In this document: piece by piece, positions 32,190 through 45,548 of the stretch
Numbering within the stretch: the first letter of the stretch is position 1
How the letters are laid out: each line of letters opens with the position of its first letter
DNA from: Toxorhynchites rutilus septentrionalis
Lineage: Eukaryota; Arthropoda; Insecta; Diptera; Culicidae
Direction of reading: 5' to 3'
DNA length: 64,000 nt
Assembly (NCBI RefSeq): GCF_029784135.1
Contig: NC_073746.1
Coordinates: forward strand, 160,571,108-160,635,107
Notes under the pieces: model-generated
Databases searched by the model: none
Told to the model about the DNA's origin: nothing
What the model saw: only the letters and a program-made list of their open reading frames with translations
Made by a program: the position numbers and the translations under genes

Positions 32190-32350
32190 TATTACCCACC
32201 AACCAAACAAAACGGTCCTTTTCAGGACCACCAAATCATTATCAAAGAGTTTAACGATGTAATTCTTCAAACATATCCAAAATCAACGGACAGCCTAAGG
32301 GAATCCTACGTCAACTATGCGTTCGTGTCTCGGACACAACCCTCCTGTGA
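32190..32350 (+). mobile_element. GACGTAG element right end with histone stem-loop
   Basis: The plus strand is the inverted counterpart of 17031-17220: 'gtaaacactgggggagtgaa', stem-loop 32214-32229, 'aatcattatcaaagagttta', ATCCTACGTCA (32303) and the terminal dyad GTTCGTGTC..GACACAACC at 32320-32342. Only this 3' part is present. A LINE fragment follows directly. Confidence 0.75.
32214..32229 (+). promoter_or_regulatory. Histone-mRNA 3' stem-loop
   Basis: GGTCCTTTTCAGGACC, ACCA, then ATCAAAGAG. Both stem strands have changed together relative to GGCCCT/AGGGCC at 17150 (C to T with G to A), so pairing is kept. There is no histone frame upstream. Confidence 0.8.
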
Positions 32351-32369
32351 CTTTTTTCGTTACGAAATA

Positions 32370-32957
32370 CATGGAAATTATATGAATGGCAAAACCACAG
32401 CTTTTCCGTCGTAACAAGCTTTTCGCGGAAATTGGAAATGAAAACGACATCGAAGCATTTCGTAACGAAATACATGTATACCATACTTGGTGTGATAAAA
32501 ATCTACTAAAACTGAATGTGAAAAAATGCAACTCTATAACATTTAGCAGAAAAAAAACATGTACCAAATATTGTAATATGTCTTGGAAATCAAAATGTAG
32601 AGAAATGTGAAACAGTTAGAGATCTAGGCGTCGTCCTGGAATGTAAACTCACATTCATAGAACACTACAACTCTGTAATAAATAAGGCGAATAGTGTGTT
32701 AAGTTTTGTCAAACGCTTCTCACATAACTTCCAGGACCCATACACAATAAAGCTTTTATATATTTCATATGGAAGGCCTATTCTGGAATACTGTAACATC
32801 ATTTGGAACCCGTATATGGTCGTACATGAAGAACGCATTGAGTCAGTCCAGAAACAGTTTCTTCTATTTGCACTTCGTAAACTCAACTGGACATCATTTC
32901 CACTTCCTTCATATGAAGCACGCTGCATGCTCATAAACATCCAAACACTAAAAGAAC
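32370..32957 (+). pseudogene. CR1-like LINE fragment, 5' piece
   Basis: Codes in broken frames for the region just after the RT YADD box: 'YHTWCDKNLLKLNVKKC' (near 32480), then from 32696 VLSFVKRFSHNFQDPYTIK, PILEYCNIIWNPYM and PSYEARCMLINIQTLKEL. It corresponds to 21130-21620 of the larger LINE copy but from a different subfamily. RT catalytic motifs are missing. It is interrupted by the hAT element at 32958 and continues at 34031. Confidence 0.75.
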
Positions 32958-34022
32958 TAGAGATGGGCAAACCGTTCACGAACGGTACGAACGAACTAGT
33001 TCGCCGAAAAGAGTGAACGAACGGTCGTTCTTTTTCAAAGAACGGTAGTTCTCCCCACGAACTGATTGTGAGCGAACGGTTTGTGAACGAACTGATTCCG
33101 AAAGAACTGTTTGCGAGTGAACTGTATGGGAAAGAACTGATTGAGAGTGAATTGTTTGGGAACGAACTGTTTGAGAACGAAGTGTTTGCGGGCGAACTGT
33201 TTGCGAACGAACTAGAGCAGCTGAACTGATTTGCGCTGGACGGAATGGATAAATTTAACGAGAACGCTTGTAAGGAAAATAAAACGATATTGTCATGATG
33301 AGCAAAATGCATCTAACGCAGGGTTTCTTTGTTAATGTATACTCAATTTTGGGTTAAAAATTAAATTAGATTTTCGTAGTTTTAAAAGCAAAACTATATA
33401 TTTTCAATTTTATGTGTTCTTTAAATTCCGCGTAACATTCATATATTTTTTGAATATCAGAAAAAAAATCTGGGGGAAGCTGGGGCGATTCATGGATTAG
33501 GTAAACATAAAATGTTATAGTGAGGGCAAAGTTTTTTCGTTGCTTTCAATTTATTGTTTGGCCTATTGCGTGTACGTGTTATCGTGATTGTTTGTATGAT
33601 TGATTGTTAGTGAAAATCGCTGCCGATTTTTTCCCCTGAATGAACATTATGAAATATGATCTTACATGGAACCTGAGAGAGAGAGAATATGAGAAATTGC
33701 ACATCTTTTGTGCACATAAAATTATTACATAAACTTTTGTCGACAGATAAACATATTTTCACAAACAGTTTGGACTTTTAAAGAAGAAGCAGCTTATCTT
33801 TCCCCACTAAATTTCAAAAATATAAATCCCATACGTACACTATCCAATCCAACGATATCAATTAATAGCTGTCTATTGAAGTTGGGTTCCAGCTAACATT
33901 CTATGTTGTTCTTAATATCGCTGAACGAAAGAGCGAAAGAACGGTTCAAAAGAACTGATTCACTTAGATGAACGGTTATTGAGTGAACCGTTCATCAAAG
34001 TGAACTGTTTTGCCCATCTCTA
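32958..34022. mobile_element. Non-autonomous hAT element, 1065 bp
   Basis: Inverted ends TAGAGATGGGCAAA at both sides and an 8-bp duplication AAAAGAAC (32950-32957, 34023-34030), the hAT hallmark. Subterminal copies of GAACGG/CCGTTC occur near both ends and a 15-bp-period array lies at 33053-33222. No hAT transposase was seen. It splits a LINE whose frame resumes on the far side. Confidence 0.9.
33053..33222. repeat. 15-bp minisatellite inside hAT
   Basis: The motif GAACTGTTTGNGAAC repeats about eleven times with variations. On the minus strand it reads as a Ser/Asn-rich frame (SSFANSSPANTSF...) of 215 codons; this follows from the 15-base period and is not evidence for a protein. Confidence 0.75.
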
Positions 34023-34030
34023 AAAAGAAC

Positions 34031-34236
34031 CCCGTGAATTTGCAATGCTTTCTTTTGTTAATGACCTAATTTCGCAACGAGTACAGTCAGCTGAATTACT
34101 AGAAAAACTAAATTTCTATGTACCTGGGCGTCAACTAAGAACACGAAATTTGTTTCTAACCAAAACATCCAGAACAAATTATGCAAATAACGCCCCTATC
34201 AATCGCATGATGCGTATATACACTGCAAAATAATTG
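34031..34236 (+). pseudogene. CR1-like LINE fragment, 3' piece
   Basis: After the hAT duplication the LINE frame resumes: FVNDLISQRVQSAELLEKLN, LRTRNLFLTKTSRTNYANN, PINRMMRIYTAK then stop. This matches the C-terminus of the larger LINE (LRSLNFLQIPLSRTNYGYHE) at 21740-21830. A short 3' UTR probably runs to about 34320. Confidence 0.75.
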
Positions 34237-35351
34237 ACACAACAATGAATAAAAAACAGCTAAAAAGAAACATGTACCGCAAAAATAATATTTAACCTAA
34301 GAAAACAATGTAACATTAGTGTATAAGTGTATTGTATTGGATGTGATGATATTCCAACAAATCATAAGAATGTGTTGTTTATTATCTGTTGTTTGGTAGC
34401 TTTGTTTAGCTATTTGATTGTGTGTATATCGAATTTCTGGATACTTTCTGGGTCTGAGAACAATACGCGAGGATTCGTTTTTGGAGTATCGTGGTATTTC
34501 GGATACAAATAAATAATAGACTTGAAACACAATTTCTTTGGATTTATTTCAATACGTTTCATATACTATTTATTCGGTTGAAGAAATAGTATTCGAATGA
34601 CAAATGCGTTCATATTCGAAAAAGAAATAAATTGTGTAATATGTAAATTGTTTTCCATTTTTAATTTTTCTGGATTCAATTAGCTGGATCCTTTATCTGT
34701 GCTGCTTGTAAAACTAGGAATGCACCCACTGGAAATGGATATTCTGGAATTGAAATAAAACAAATAAATAATCATGTTAGTTAAATTTACAATGGAACAC
34801 ACGAAATATTGTCTGTATATGGTAAATTAAAAGAAAGCGTTGATCATAAAAGTTTTTCACTAGCTCATTTCATCGTTTGAATATATTTGTAGAATTCGAG
34901 TATGTAACAATATCATCGACAATAGAAAATAGTGTTTCGTTTTTGTGAAACATTTCACTTTGATTAAATACTCATTTACACTTTTTCATATTTAATATTC
35001 ACTCTCTATTCGTATGTCATGCCAATTTTTCATTGTTTAAAAAAAGTGTTCGAAGTCTTTTTTTTTTGCTTTTGCCGTTCAATTTTAGTTTTATTATTAA
35101 AAGATATATAAACAAATAATTATATTCTTATTATTGAAAAATTATTTGATTTATTTTTTTTGAGCTCGACAAACGTCCGAAATTCGTGCTTCTATACTAG
35201 AATACCCCCTTAAGCATCTTCATTTTGACGGATAAGCCTAATTTGAGTACCTACGATTGGAGTGAAATTCAGAATACGCATATTCAAATGACTAAGTATT
35301 ATTCGCGAGTGGAATGATTTTTTTCATTCGAGTATAATAAATACACTGTTA
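34237..35351. other. AT-rich, no gene recognised
   Basis: The segment at about 35160-35215 ('gaattcgtgcttctatacta', 'gaatacccccttaa') is a dispersed motif that returns at 46212-46262 and 62225-62310 and may be the end of a further MITE. Nothing else was recognised. Confidence 0.35.
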
Positions 35352-35504
35352 TGCATTTCGGGTTCGATTCCCGTTCTGGCCGGAGGATTTTTCGTCAAAG
35401 AAAATTCTTCCGGCTTGCACTGCGGTCACGCGTATTCTAGAGTTTGTCACTCCTGAGTACATTCAAGGCGTGTTATTCGGCATAGTAATCTCAACCAAGT
35501 ACTA
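35352..35504 (+). repeat. SINE, 5' half (split)
   Basis: Begins near a B-box-like GGTTCGATTCC at 35360 and runs through 'gtcacgcgtattctag' and 'gagtacattcaaggcgtgtt' to CCAAGTACTA. Continues at 39495 after a 3990-bp insertion; the uninterrupted relative is at 6600-6825. Confidence 0.85.
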
Positions 35505-37229
35505 GGGGAACCGCGGGTAATACGGACAATGGGGTAATATGGACAGGTAGTTGATTTGTATAGTTAAATTTGGATTTTAGATTTCTGTTAATGAGAACAC
35601 CTTCTACATGTTATTCTATAATATTTAAGCCACACTATGACAATGAATACTGATCAAGTGGAAAAGGGAAACAAAAACCGAAAATCATGCATGATACCGC
35701 GTGTGGATGTAATTTTAGCTGCTTCGATATTAAGCATTTTGAGTGGTTTAATATCAAAATTCAATTCGCTGATGGTTATATTTCGGTTTGTGAGTTAACA
35801 GAGAAGCGATATTAGGTATGAACGGGAAAGGAAATTCATTTTGACGTAGGATTACGTCTTTCATTTCTATACCGGGGTGTTACGCCGGAGACCGGAGTTT
35901 CGAAAACGAAAGCGTTACGCCGGAGACCGAGATTGTGAGCTTTAATAGCTCCTAAACAACCGAACGAAATGGTATGATAAACATTTCATTCGAAAGATAA
36001 AATGTCTACGCGTTATATACTTGTTACTTTTTCATCCAAAAACTTGTTTAAATGGACTTAAAATTGCTTTCAAAACAGGCTATTAAAATCACCAATCGGT
36101 ATATAAGCGAGCGCCGCACAGTGGGGGCGTTCTTAATAAAGACGCTCAAAAATCTTTTCTCGTCTTACCTTACATTTTAGAGCATGGGTGTCCTCAGAAA
36201 AGTTGTTCAGAATGTTGGCGGTTTCATTTCAAATAATTTGGCGGTTTCATTTTAACTCTTACTAAGTTACAGGAAAAATTAAAAAAAAAATAACTTTTCA
36301 TACTTACGAAATTATTGAATTATGTCTTCAGCAAGATTATAGAACAATAAATTTTATGAAACTTATCTCAAGATATATTTTCTGGGGAGACTATCTCAAA
36401 ACTAGTTTTTTAACTTAAGTTATGACTAACTCACATAAAATCAACTCAATATGTTCCACAAAGTTTAAGATAACATGCAAATACATGACTGTGCTGAAGA
36501 CACTATTAGTGTTAATTGACACCATTGCGATGTACAGTGGTTAAAAAGCAAAAATATGTGACTTTTAATCATTAAATTTTTCAAAAATGTGCACGTTTGT
36601 GCATCAATACTCAAAGTCATTTCGTTCGTCAGGGTTTGAAATATTCAGCAAACTGCTTTTCGAACTCGGGAACTCTCGGGAACATTACTTTTTATACCAA
36701 TTTTTACAGCGCAATTTACTCTGTTTTCTTCATACTTTATCTACTATTGATGTTTATTTGCATTATATTTTGTTTATAAATCAATTTCTGATTCTATCTA
36801 ACTATCAAACCTCAAATTTGAGTTATTTTGCAGTAGTTTTATTGCAGTTGGTGATAGCAATTGTTTCTTTTTTCGATTTTCGTTTTCGCAAGCTGCTTAT
36901 CAAAGAGTCGGATGTCATAAGCAATCTCACAAAAACATCCTCATTACTGATCTCTCTGCAAATGCGTTTGTGCGTTTATACGCCTTTTCTTGATATGTGA
37001 TTTTTCAGAATATTAGCAGTGTTCCATGGTACAAAAATATATATATTTATGAAATTCTGATATTTTTTCAGAATTTTGAGACGATTGCGATTGCGATTGG
37101 CGATTGGATTGTTGTAGTGAAGCTCACTTCGTTCGTCATGAAAGCGCTGATGAACGGTGTCACCAAGAGCCTGTTTGTGCACCTTAGGCTAGAAGAGAAT
37201 CCATCAGGAGGAGAGTGATGCCACAAACG

Positions 37230-38485
37230 GTTCCGCTTGAGACATCGGAGAAGCCGCCACACACACAAACACGCGCGGAACTATTTTCGTTTGGTTGCCA
37301 TTCAGCGTCGAAAAGATTCCGGAAAGATTTTATCGTTGCTGGAAAATAATCTGCCAGTTCCCCTGGGAATTGAAAAAAAAATATTCAAGCGAATAAGTTT
37401 ATTGTAATGTTTCCTATCCATATAACACTGCGACCAAATATATTTGGTTTTGTGATTTTTCAATCAAGTGCAATTAACAGGTGGTTATCGACTTAGTATT
37501 AATCACTGGTGGGCTTCGAGTATCGAGGAGAATCTGGAGAGGTATTATCGTTATCGTCAAGTGCAGTTAGCAGGAATGCTTCTGAATATTATTCTTCCCC
37601 ATCAGTAGGATATTTTCGTGTCCAATATAGCATGCGTGCGCAACGGAAAATGTTTCGCATCGCGAAAATCATATAATTTTCAATCTATTATTGCTCAATC
37701 GCTGAATGTTTCAAACTCAGAGAGTTCATTCGCCTCTAGTTTGCCTTCCAAATTGCCATCGTAAACCACACCTTCTCTCGATTCAATCACACACAAAAAG
37801 CATACTTAAGCGATATTCTGGTGGTGAGACACATTCATTTTTCGTGAGGACATCGACAAGACAACATCGTTACTGAACGAGCTGGACGAGCTGGACGGCG
37901 AGGGTTCGAGGGATTTATCACCTGACCTGACCTGACCTGACCTGGAACGCATTCAGTTTGTTTGGAACTGTGAGGGCGCAGAAAAGCCAATCCATCAGAA
38001 GGAAAAGAGAAGGCGACCAAGAGAGTATCAGTATCGAAAAACACCGGAGACATCGGAGCAGCCGCCACACACACATACACGCGCGGAACTATTTTCGATT
38101 GGTTGCCATCCAGCGTCGAGAAGATTCCGGAAAGATGTTATTGTTGCTGGCAAATAATCTGCCAGTTCCCCCGGGGAATTAAAAAAAAAGCGAAAGAGTT
38201 TATTTTAATGTTTTCTATCCATATAACACTGCGACCAAATACATTTGATTTTCTGATTTTTCAATTAAGTGCAATGAACAGGTGGTTATCGAGTTAGCAT
38301 TAACCACTGGTGGGCTTCGAGTATCGAGGAGAATCTGGAAAGATGTTATCATTGCTGAAAAATAATCTACCAGTTCCCGTGGAATTAAAATTACATTCAA
38401 GCGAAGAAATTTATTATGTTTTTAATCCATATAATACTGCGACCAAATACATTTGGTTTTGTGATTTTTCAATCAAGTGCGATCA
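37230..38485 (+). repeat. Three dispersed direct repeats
   Basis: The block containing 'gccgccacacacaca', 'cacgcgcggaactatttt', 'aataatctgccagttccc' and 'cactgcgaccaaatacattt' occurs at about 37250-37545 and 38050-38335; a shorter third copy (from 'ctggaaagatgttatc') is at 38333-38485. They all run in the same direction. The function is unknown. Confidence 0.75.
37709..37739 (-). repeat. Short hairpin motif (copy 3, diverged)
   Basis: The minus strand starts CTAGAGGCGAATGAACTCTC; the distal half (AGTTTGAAAC) has diverged so the outer stem is lost. Confidence 0.45.
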
Positions 38486-39494
38486 ACATAAGACCACATC
38501 TTTCGGCAATTTATTAGAGGTGCAATGAATCTTAAGAAGGAATTCCCGCTCTACGCGCACAGACAAACGATGTTTACTCAACAATTTCTCAAACGAGAAA
38601 TGGGTGTTGTGAGTAAGGATGAGCGAACGCAAAAATTATGTAGACTGATTTGATGCAACAGATATTTTGTCTATTGGAAATGGAATACAAATCATGTCAC
38701 AATACAAACAATGTATTATGTATTTTTCAACTTTCGTGTGGTTGCTTCTTTTGCTGAATATTGTGCCTTCAACGTAACGCTCTCGTTTTCGAAGTCCCCC
38801 AATTATTCATTCATTCAGAATTGATTCAGATGCAACTAAAAACAAATGATCACTAAACCAACGAAGTCCTACGTCACTCTTGCGGTTATACCACAGATAT
38901 AACCCACTTCCTGTTTTTTGAGTGGAAAATTTAAATTATTGAAATAATTGTACTGGTCGGGTAAAACGGACAGTTGCCAGTAGGAGTGAGATGGACTGTG
39001 AAAAGTCTGTTTAATCTGTTCCTGAGGAATGCCCTGCGTCTATAAATGAAAATCAAATTGTCAAATGTGGACTGTTTAGAAGCTGACTGGAACCAAAAGC
39101 AAAATAGTTGAGGGTCTGTCCGTTTATACTACTGAAAGGCACGATATCACTTCTAGGTGGACTAATTCGATTTTTTTATCATTCAACGGACATTCGTGAT
39201 TAGTTCAGACGATCGCGATCGACAAACCTCTACGCTTCATATATTACAAACATGTCCATACTACCCCCACTATATGTCCATACTACCTGCATCGAAAAAA
39301 ATGCTGTACTTTTTGGTCTGTTCTAATTTCAGTAAAAAATATTGAAAACACTTTTTTTGTAAAATATTTGGCCAATTAGGTAGACGAACAGTATATTGAA
39401 TTACAAGAAGCTGCATCAAAGTTTTGGAAAACATTAGTTTCCAAAGATATAATTGAAGTTCTTCTTAACATGTCCGTTTTACCCCCACCTCCCC

Positions 39495-39578
39495 TACTAA
39501 TATAAATGACGCGAGTAATACTACGAAGAGAAGGCAAAAGTTCCACTGGAACTTGAGTGCCATCCAAGAAGAAGAAGA
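39495..39578 (+). repeat. SINE, 3' half (split)
   Basis: TACTAATATAAATGACGCGAG through 'gaacttgagtgccatcc' to (GAA)n at 39568-39578. It corresponds to 6770-6821 and completes the SINE begun at 35352. Confidence 0.85.
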
Positions 39579-39829
39579 TGCATTTCAGCATGAGCTATAT
39601 AGGAATGGATGTGATAACTGTTAACTGCTACTTGCATAGTTATTTTGTAGCCTCTAGTACATTATCTAAAATAATGTTATGCAATGAAACCGTTTAACTT
39701 ATTTTTTTTTACTTATTTTTTTTTAGTTTTTAGTGCTTTATCCATATCCTTAGTATATTTCTCTACAGTAGAACCATTCAATTTTTTTATAATAGGAGTA
39801 CCGGTGAGTTTCTTCGTTTTTTTAAAAAA

Positions 39830-40640
39830 AATAATGCTTTATTCTGCAAAAATGGTTACAAATTTAATATTCAAAGTATTGCCCATCGCTAGTCACAACG
39901 GTTTGTCGGCTAACCACGAATCGATCCAATTTTTGACTTCATCAAAATTGGAGAAGTGCTGGTCAACCAGGCCATGTTGCATCGATCGAAAAAGATAGTA
40001 ATCGGACGGAGCAATGTCTGGTTAATACGGTGGGTGGAATGGGAACTCCCATTTCAACGTTTCCAAGTATGTTTCGACCGTTTTCGGGGTATCCATAAGT
40101 GCTGCAAAATAACTTTATAGTGTCTTTGCTCGTATTGTGGCCGTTTTTCCTTCAGTGCACGGCTCAAACGCATCAATTGTCGTCGGTAAAGGCCCGCCGT
40201 AATGGTTTCATTCAGTTTTAGCAGCTCATAGTACACCACACCCAGCTGGTCCCACCAAATAGACAGCATAACCTTCTGGCCATGAATATCCCGCGCGGCC
40301 GTCGATGTTGATGAATGGCCGGGGTATCCATACGTTGCCCAACGTTTAGGATTATCGTAATGGATCATTCATTCCCATTCGGATCATTTCCATTGCTTTT
40401 AAACGATCGGATATGATTTGCTGAGCCAATATCCAAGTGTATCTGCAAGTTCTTGTTGCGTTTGTGAAGAATCTTGATCGAGTAAAGCCTCCATCTTCAA
40501 AATTTTTGGCGGTACGGAACGTTCTTCGTCTTCCAAGTAAAATTACCACTTTTAAACCATGCAAACCACGTCCGACACGTTTGCTCAGTTGGAGCATGAT
40601 CATCATTTCTTCATAGGAACACTCCCCGCAAAAAACACTC
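39830..40640 (-). pseudogene. mauritiana-type mariner transposase remnant
   Basis: Minus-strand frames include SDRLKAMEMIRMG (linker), IHYDNPKRWATYGYPGHSSTSTA and VMLSIWWDQLGVVYYELLK, then LSRALKEKRPQYEQRH, close to the Mos1-type (mauritiana subfamily) mariner transposase. Several frameshifts separate the HTH part (40606-40450, visible only in mixed frames) from the catalytic part. The segment around the second catalytic Asp is replaced by LWIPRKRSKHTW, so the core is deleted. Terminal repeats were not found. Confidence 0.8.
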
Positions 40641-40687
40641 TCGTTGGTACCAAATTCGACATATTCGAAGTATACATATTTTATATA

Positions 40688-42707
<2,020 letters not shown>

Positions 42708-42718
42708 TTCTACTAGTT

Positions 42719-43122
42719 TTTTTTTCCCAAAATATATATTTTATTAAGGCACATGTGGCGTTAGCCTGACGGGGCCGGGAGTCCAATATTTTGACAATTT
42801 TTGTCTTACAACTATGTTAGTAATATGTAACCGATTACTCGCGGTTGGCTCGAGGTTAGTATTACAAGTGTTCTCATAATTGGTATGTTGCAGTCTTCGA
42901 TGCTCTGTACGTGTGCCCGACACGGGATACTTCCTATTGGGATGCAGCTGACCATTAATCAGCAACGCCCCCCTAGTCTGTACCCCATATCTAGCGTGGT
43001 GCGTCTTTCTCGACTCGAGGAATCCAGGATAGAATGGTCACTAGCCGGCGCAATCATCAGCTCGTGTAGAGTTGTCATGAGCGGTACAACCTTTGGCTCT
43101 TGTTGAATGATCAGTGGACTGA
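42719..43122 (-). repeat. Retroposon copy 2
   Basis: Flanked by an 11-bp duplication TTCTACTAGTT (42708-42718, 43123-43133). The T-run at the left is the poly(A) end. It lacks the last bases of the 5' side present in the other two copies (5' truncation) and contains the uninterrupted TAGTAATATGTAACCG that was split by mariner in copy 1. Confidence 0.85.
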
Positions 43123-43133
43123 TTCTACTAGTT

Positions 43134-45121
43134 AATTATTCTACTAGTTAAGACCATTTATTTGATACCCATAACATGTAATCCGCCAATTTGTAGTGGC
43201 CGCTATTTTAGGTTTTCAGGATCATGGAACGCGCATTTTTATAATGTCTGCAGAGATAAAGATGTTTTCCAAATTTCAGATCAATCAGCCAACAAAAAAG
43301 GGGTTAAGTTTATATTAATGTGGGGCAGCACTGCAAACACGTTATAAACAGAGCAAGCTAGATAAAACCGTTCAATACAAATCGTAATACGCATCAATTT
43401 GGTTTGTCCGAAATAAAGCATTTTACGAAAAAAATTAGCTTGAATTTTTTGTGGGTGAACCTATGCCTACTTAATTCGCTAAATTGTTTGACAGTCTTTC
43501 ATCACAGTTTGTTTCTTAGAGTGACAAGATAGCAAGAGGTGCTGCATGGATGAATAATTGATCGAATAAGGCCGGTAATTTGGATCAAAAAGTGATGCAT
43601 TGTATTCAAAGAAAAAATACTGATTTAATGAAACCAAATCAGAATAGTTTTTAATATTTGTTTTTCTTCAATTAAATTTCCATAATTTCCTCACGTCGAT
43701 ATATTTTATTTCTTGTGTTCTGATCTAATCCCACCATTTTGATCCAATCTGATGGCTCTCCATTTTCTGTGCATTGCACAAACAGCGCTAAATTATTCAA
43801 CAACTTCAGTTTTTCAGTCGAACAACATATGTATGCCTGGTATTACAGTATGATGTGTGTCTAAGCAGTTGAGCAAACGCTTATATTAACCGCTAAGTAA
43901 TAATAAAAGAAGAATATTCCCTCAGGTAAAATCGAGTTCACTGATTATGGCCATTTTTATCCTACCGACAAAAGTACACATGGGAAACTTTTGATTGACA
44001 CAAATTGAATGAAATTATGTTACTGTTAGGAAAACTTTTGTGCTTTGTTCATGGCTCTATCTACAGCGTTGTTTACAACAGCAACAGTCTATAAATGGAA
44101 TGTACAGAATGGATGGAGCAAAACAGTTTCCTCATAACTCCTAAATCTTAATTGAACTTTTAACTGTATCATTGTGGCTTCATTAAGCATTTCGACTAAT
44201 TGCATCTGCTCGACAAAACTTTCCAATTGCACAAACTGGACCTGCACCCGACGTGGCAGCAGCAAATAACTTTTCCCTGACCCAGAAGTAACTATTTGCA
44301 GCAAACAGCAAGTCCAGACGCTAACTTGACTCCACAAGACATTATCCCTAACAACTATCCCGAACACAGTTTGCCAACACTCCGGAACTGGCGCAGCCAG
44401 GCGGGATATCAAGAACAGTCAACCATAAATATTGTTCATTGCCCGGAAAAACTTATTTTCTCATCCTGATAATTCTATTCAAAATAGTAATAATGTATAA
44501 AGCTGGCTTCTGTTGTACTTTTACGACATCCTTCCTCGTCCACCACCAAACTTTACGGCTTGCCAGCATTCCGTTCGCCCGTTCCAATATACTTCAGCTG
44601 GATTGCTTTTATCTTGGCAGTCTTCGCCCTGAAGTTGTCGTAAATCTGAAACACAAGCGAATTGTCTATCCAACACCGCGCCACCAATCTAATCTCACCT
44701 CACCTCACCTCACCGCGCCCGGAGAAAAGATCAAAACTGTCCGAAACCGGGCGCTCGCGTTACGTCAAGCTCTTTTTGTGCGCTCTCCCCTTATCCTGGC
44801 TGTAAACGTGAAGTTAACTGTAAAAGAAAATAATACCACCATAGCGGCGTGACGACGATTATGATGACGATACGACGGTGGTAAAGAGTGATGGGTTGGT
44901 GGATTGGTTGGTGGTCAGGATTTGGCGAAGCTAGGCAGGGATCAAACATATTTTCACCATTTTGTGGCATCACCGGTGAAGCCATTGCGCCGAGCGTTCA
45001 CTGTCCGCTATCAGGGTTGAAGGGTATCAGCGGGTGGAAAAATGGTTTTTGCAAGGTTTGTTGTAAATATTAACGGCAGTGCAATGCAAGTGAAAATAAA
45101 ATGCTACCTATTGAAACTCGT
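43134..45121. other. Unique region, no gene recognised
   Basis: AT-rich to about 44000. From 44090 to 45070 the base composition is more balanced, with a (CTCAC)n stretch at about 44697-44715. Open frames (137 codons at 44439-44852) show no known motif. It may contain unrecognised regulatory or exon sequence. Confidence 0.3.
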
Positions 45122-45300
45122 TTGACGTAGGACTATGCTTAATAGTAATGTATGGGGTGTATAACTGAAATTTGGAAACTGAACATGTGAACATCATCAA
45201 TGAATTTGAACTCGACCATTTCTTCCTAGATCGCAAAAATTACAATGAATCAAATTTTTTTTGAAACAATCGGTGTATTAATTGTAACATGTCAGGTAAT
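45122..45300 (+). repeat. GACGTAG-family left-end fragment
   Basis: TTTGACGTAGGACTATG followed by 'tgtatggggtgtataact', resembling the left end and interior at 7868-7920. It fades after about 150 bp. Confidence 0.45.
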
Positions 45301-45548
45301 ATTTAAACGCGCTAAATCCCACGTCTTGATTAGTCCAAGTTCCTACAATATTGTGTATTTTGCTACACATGCCACACCGATCCGCTCGTTATTGGATAGG
45401 GACTGGATAAGACTGGTTACGACGAAAAATGATGTACTCCAATAAGCAACAATTATTGTCTTGTATCATGTAGCAAGTCAAATCGATGCCGATGTGAAAA
45501 ATTATTAAATCGCGTACAGCTACAGAGTAATTAAAATTATTTTTTATA

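Larger units (their letters stand above)
35841..38907 (+). mobile_element. GACGTAG element, ~3.07 kb, nested
   Basis: Left TTTGACGTAGGATTACGTC (35841). Right AAGTCCTACGTCA (38865) plus the dyad GCGGTTATA..ATATAACC (38882-38903), as at 8768. The interior has an AT-rich stretch, a (CCTGA)n run at 37920-37943, the hairpin motif at 37709, and three direct repeats of ~150-300 bp (37230, 38045, 38330). No recognisable protein; frames of up to 137 codons (36587-37000) show no known domain. Confidence 0.65.
35505..39494. mobile_element. 3990-bp inverted-repeat DNA transposon
   Basis: The ends are inverted repeats of about 24 bp: GGGGAACCGCGGGTAATACG on the left and GGGGAGGTGGGGGTAAAACG on the right (minus), flanked by TACTA on both sides (35500-35504, 39495-39499). 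Because the flank is palindrome-like, the duplication may be 5 bp (TACTA) or 3 bp (ACT, with ends starting AGGGG). Subterminal copies of GGGTAATATGGACA / TGTCCATACTACCCCC occur at both ends. No transposase is recognisable, so the superfamily is open (PIF/Harbinger-like is possible). It carries a GACGTAG element inside. Confidence 0.8.

Noticed and set aside
32665..33312. 215-codon Ser/Asn-rich frame on the minus strand
   Set aside because: Produced by the 15-bp repeat inside the hAT element; it runs across the element boundary into LINE sequence.
35352..35400. Functional tRNA gene
   Set aside because: Only a B-box-like segment is present and it continues into SINE body; no acceptor stem or anticodon arm can be drawn.
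36587..37000. Transposase of the 4-kb element (137-codon frame)
   Set aside because: Hydrophobic, AT-driven composition and no transposase motif.
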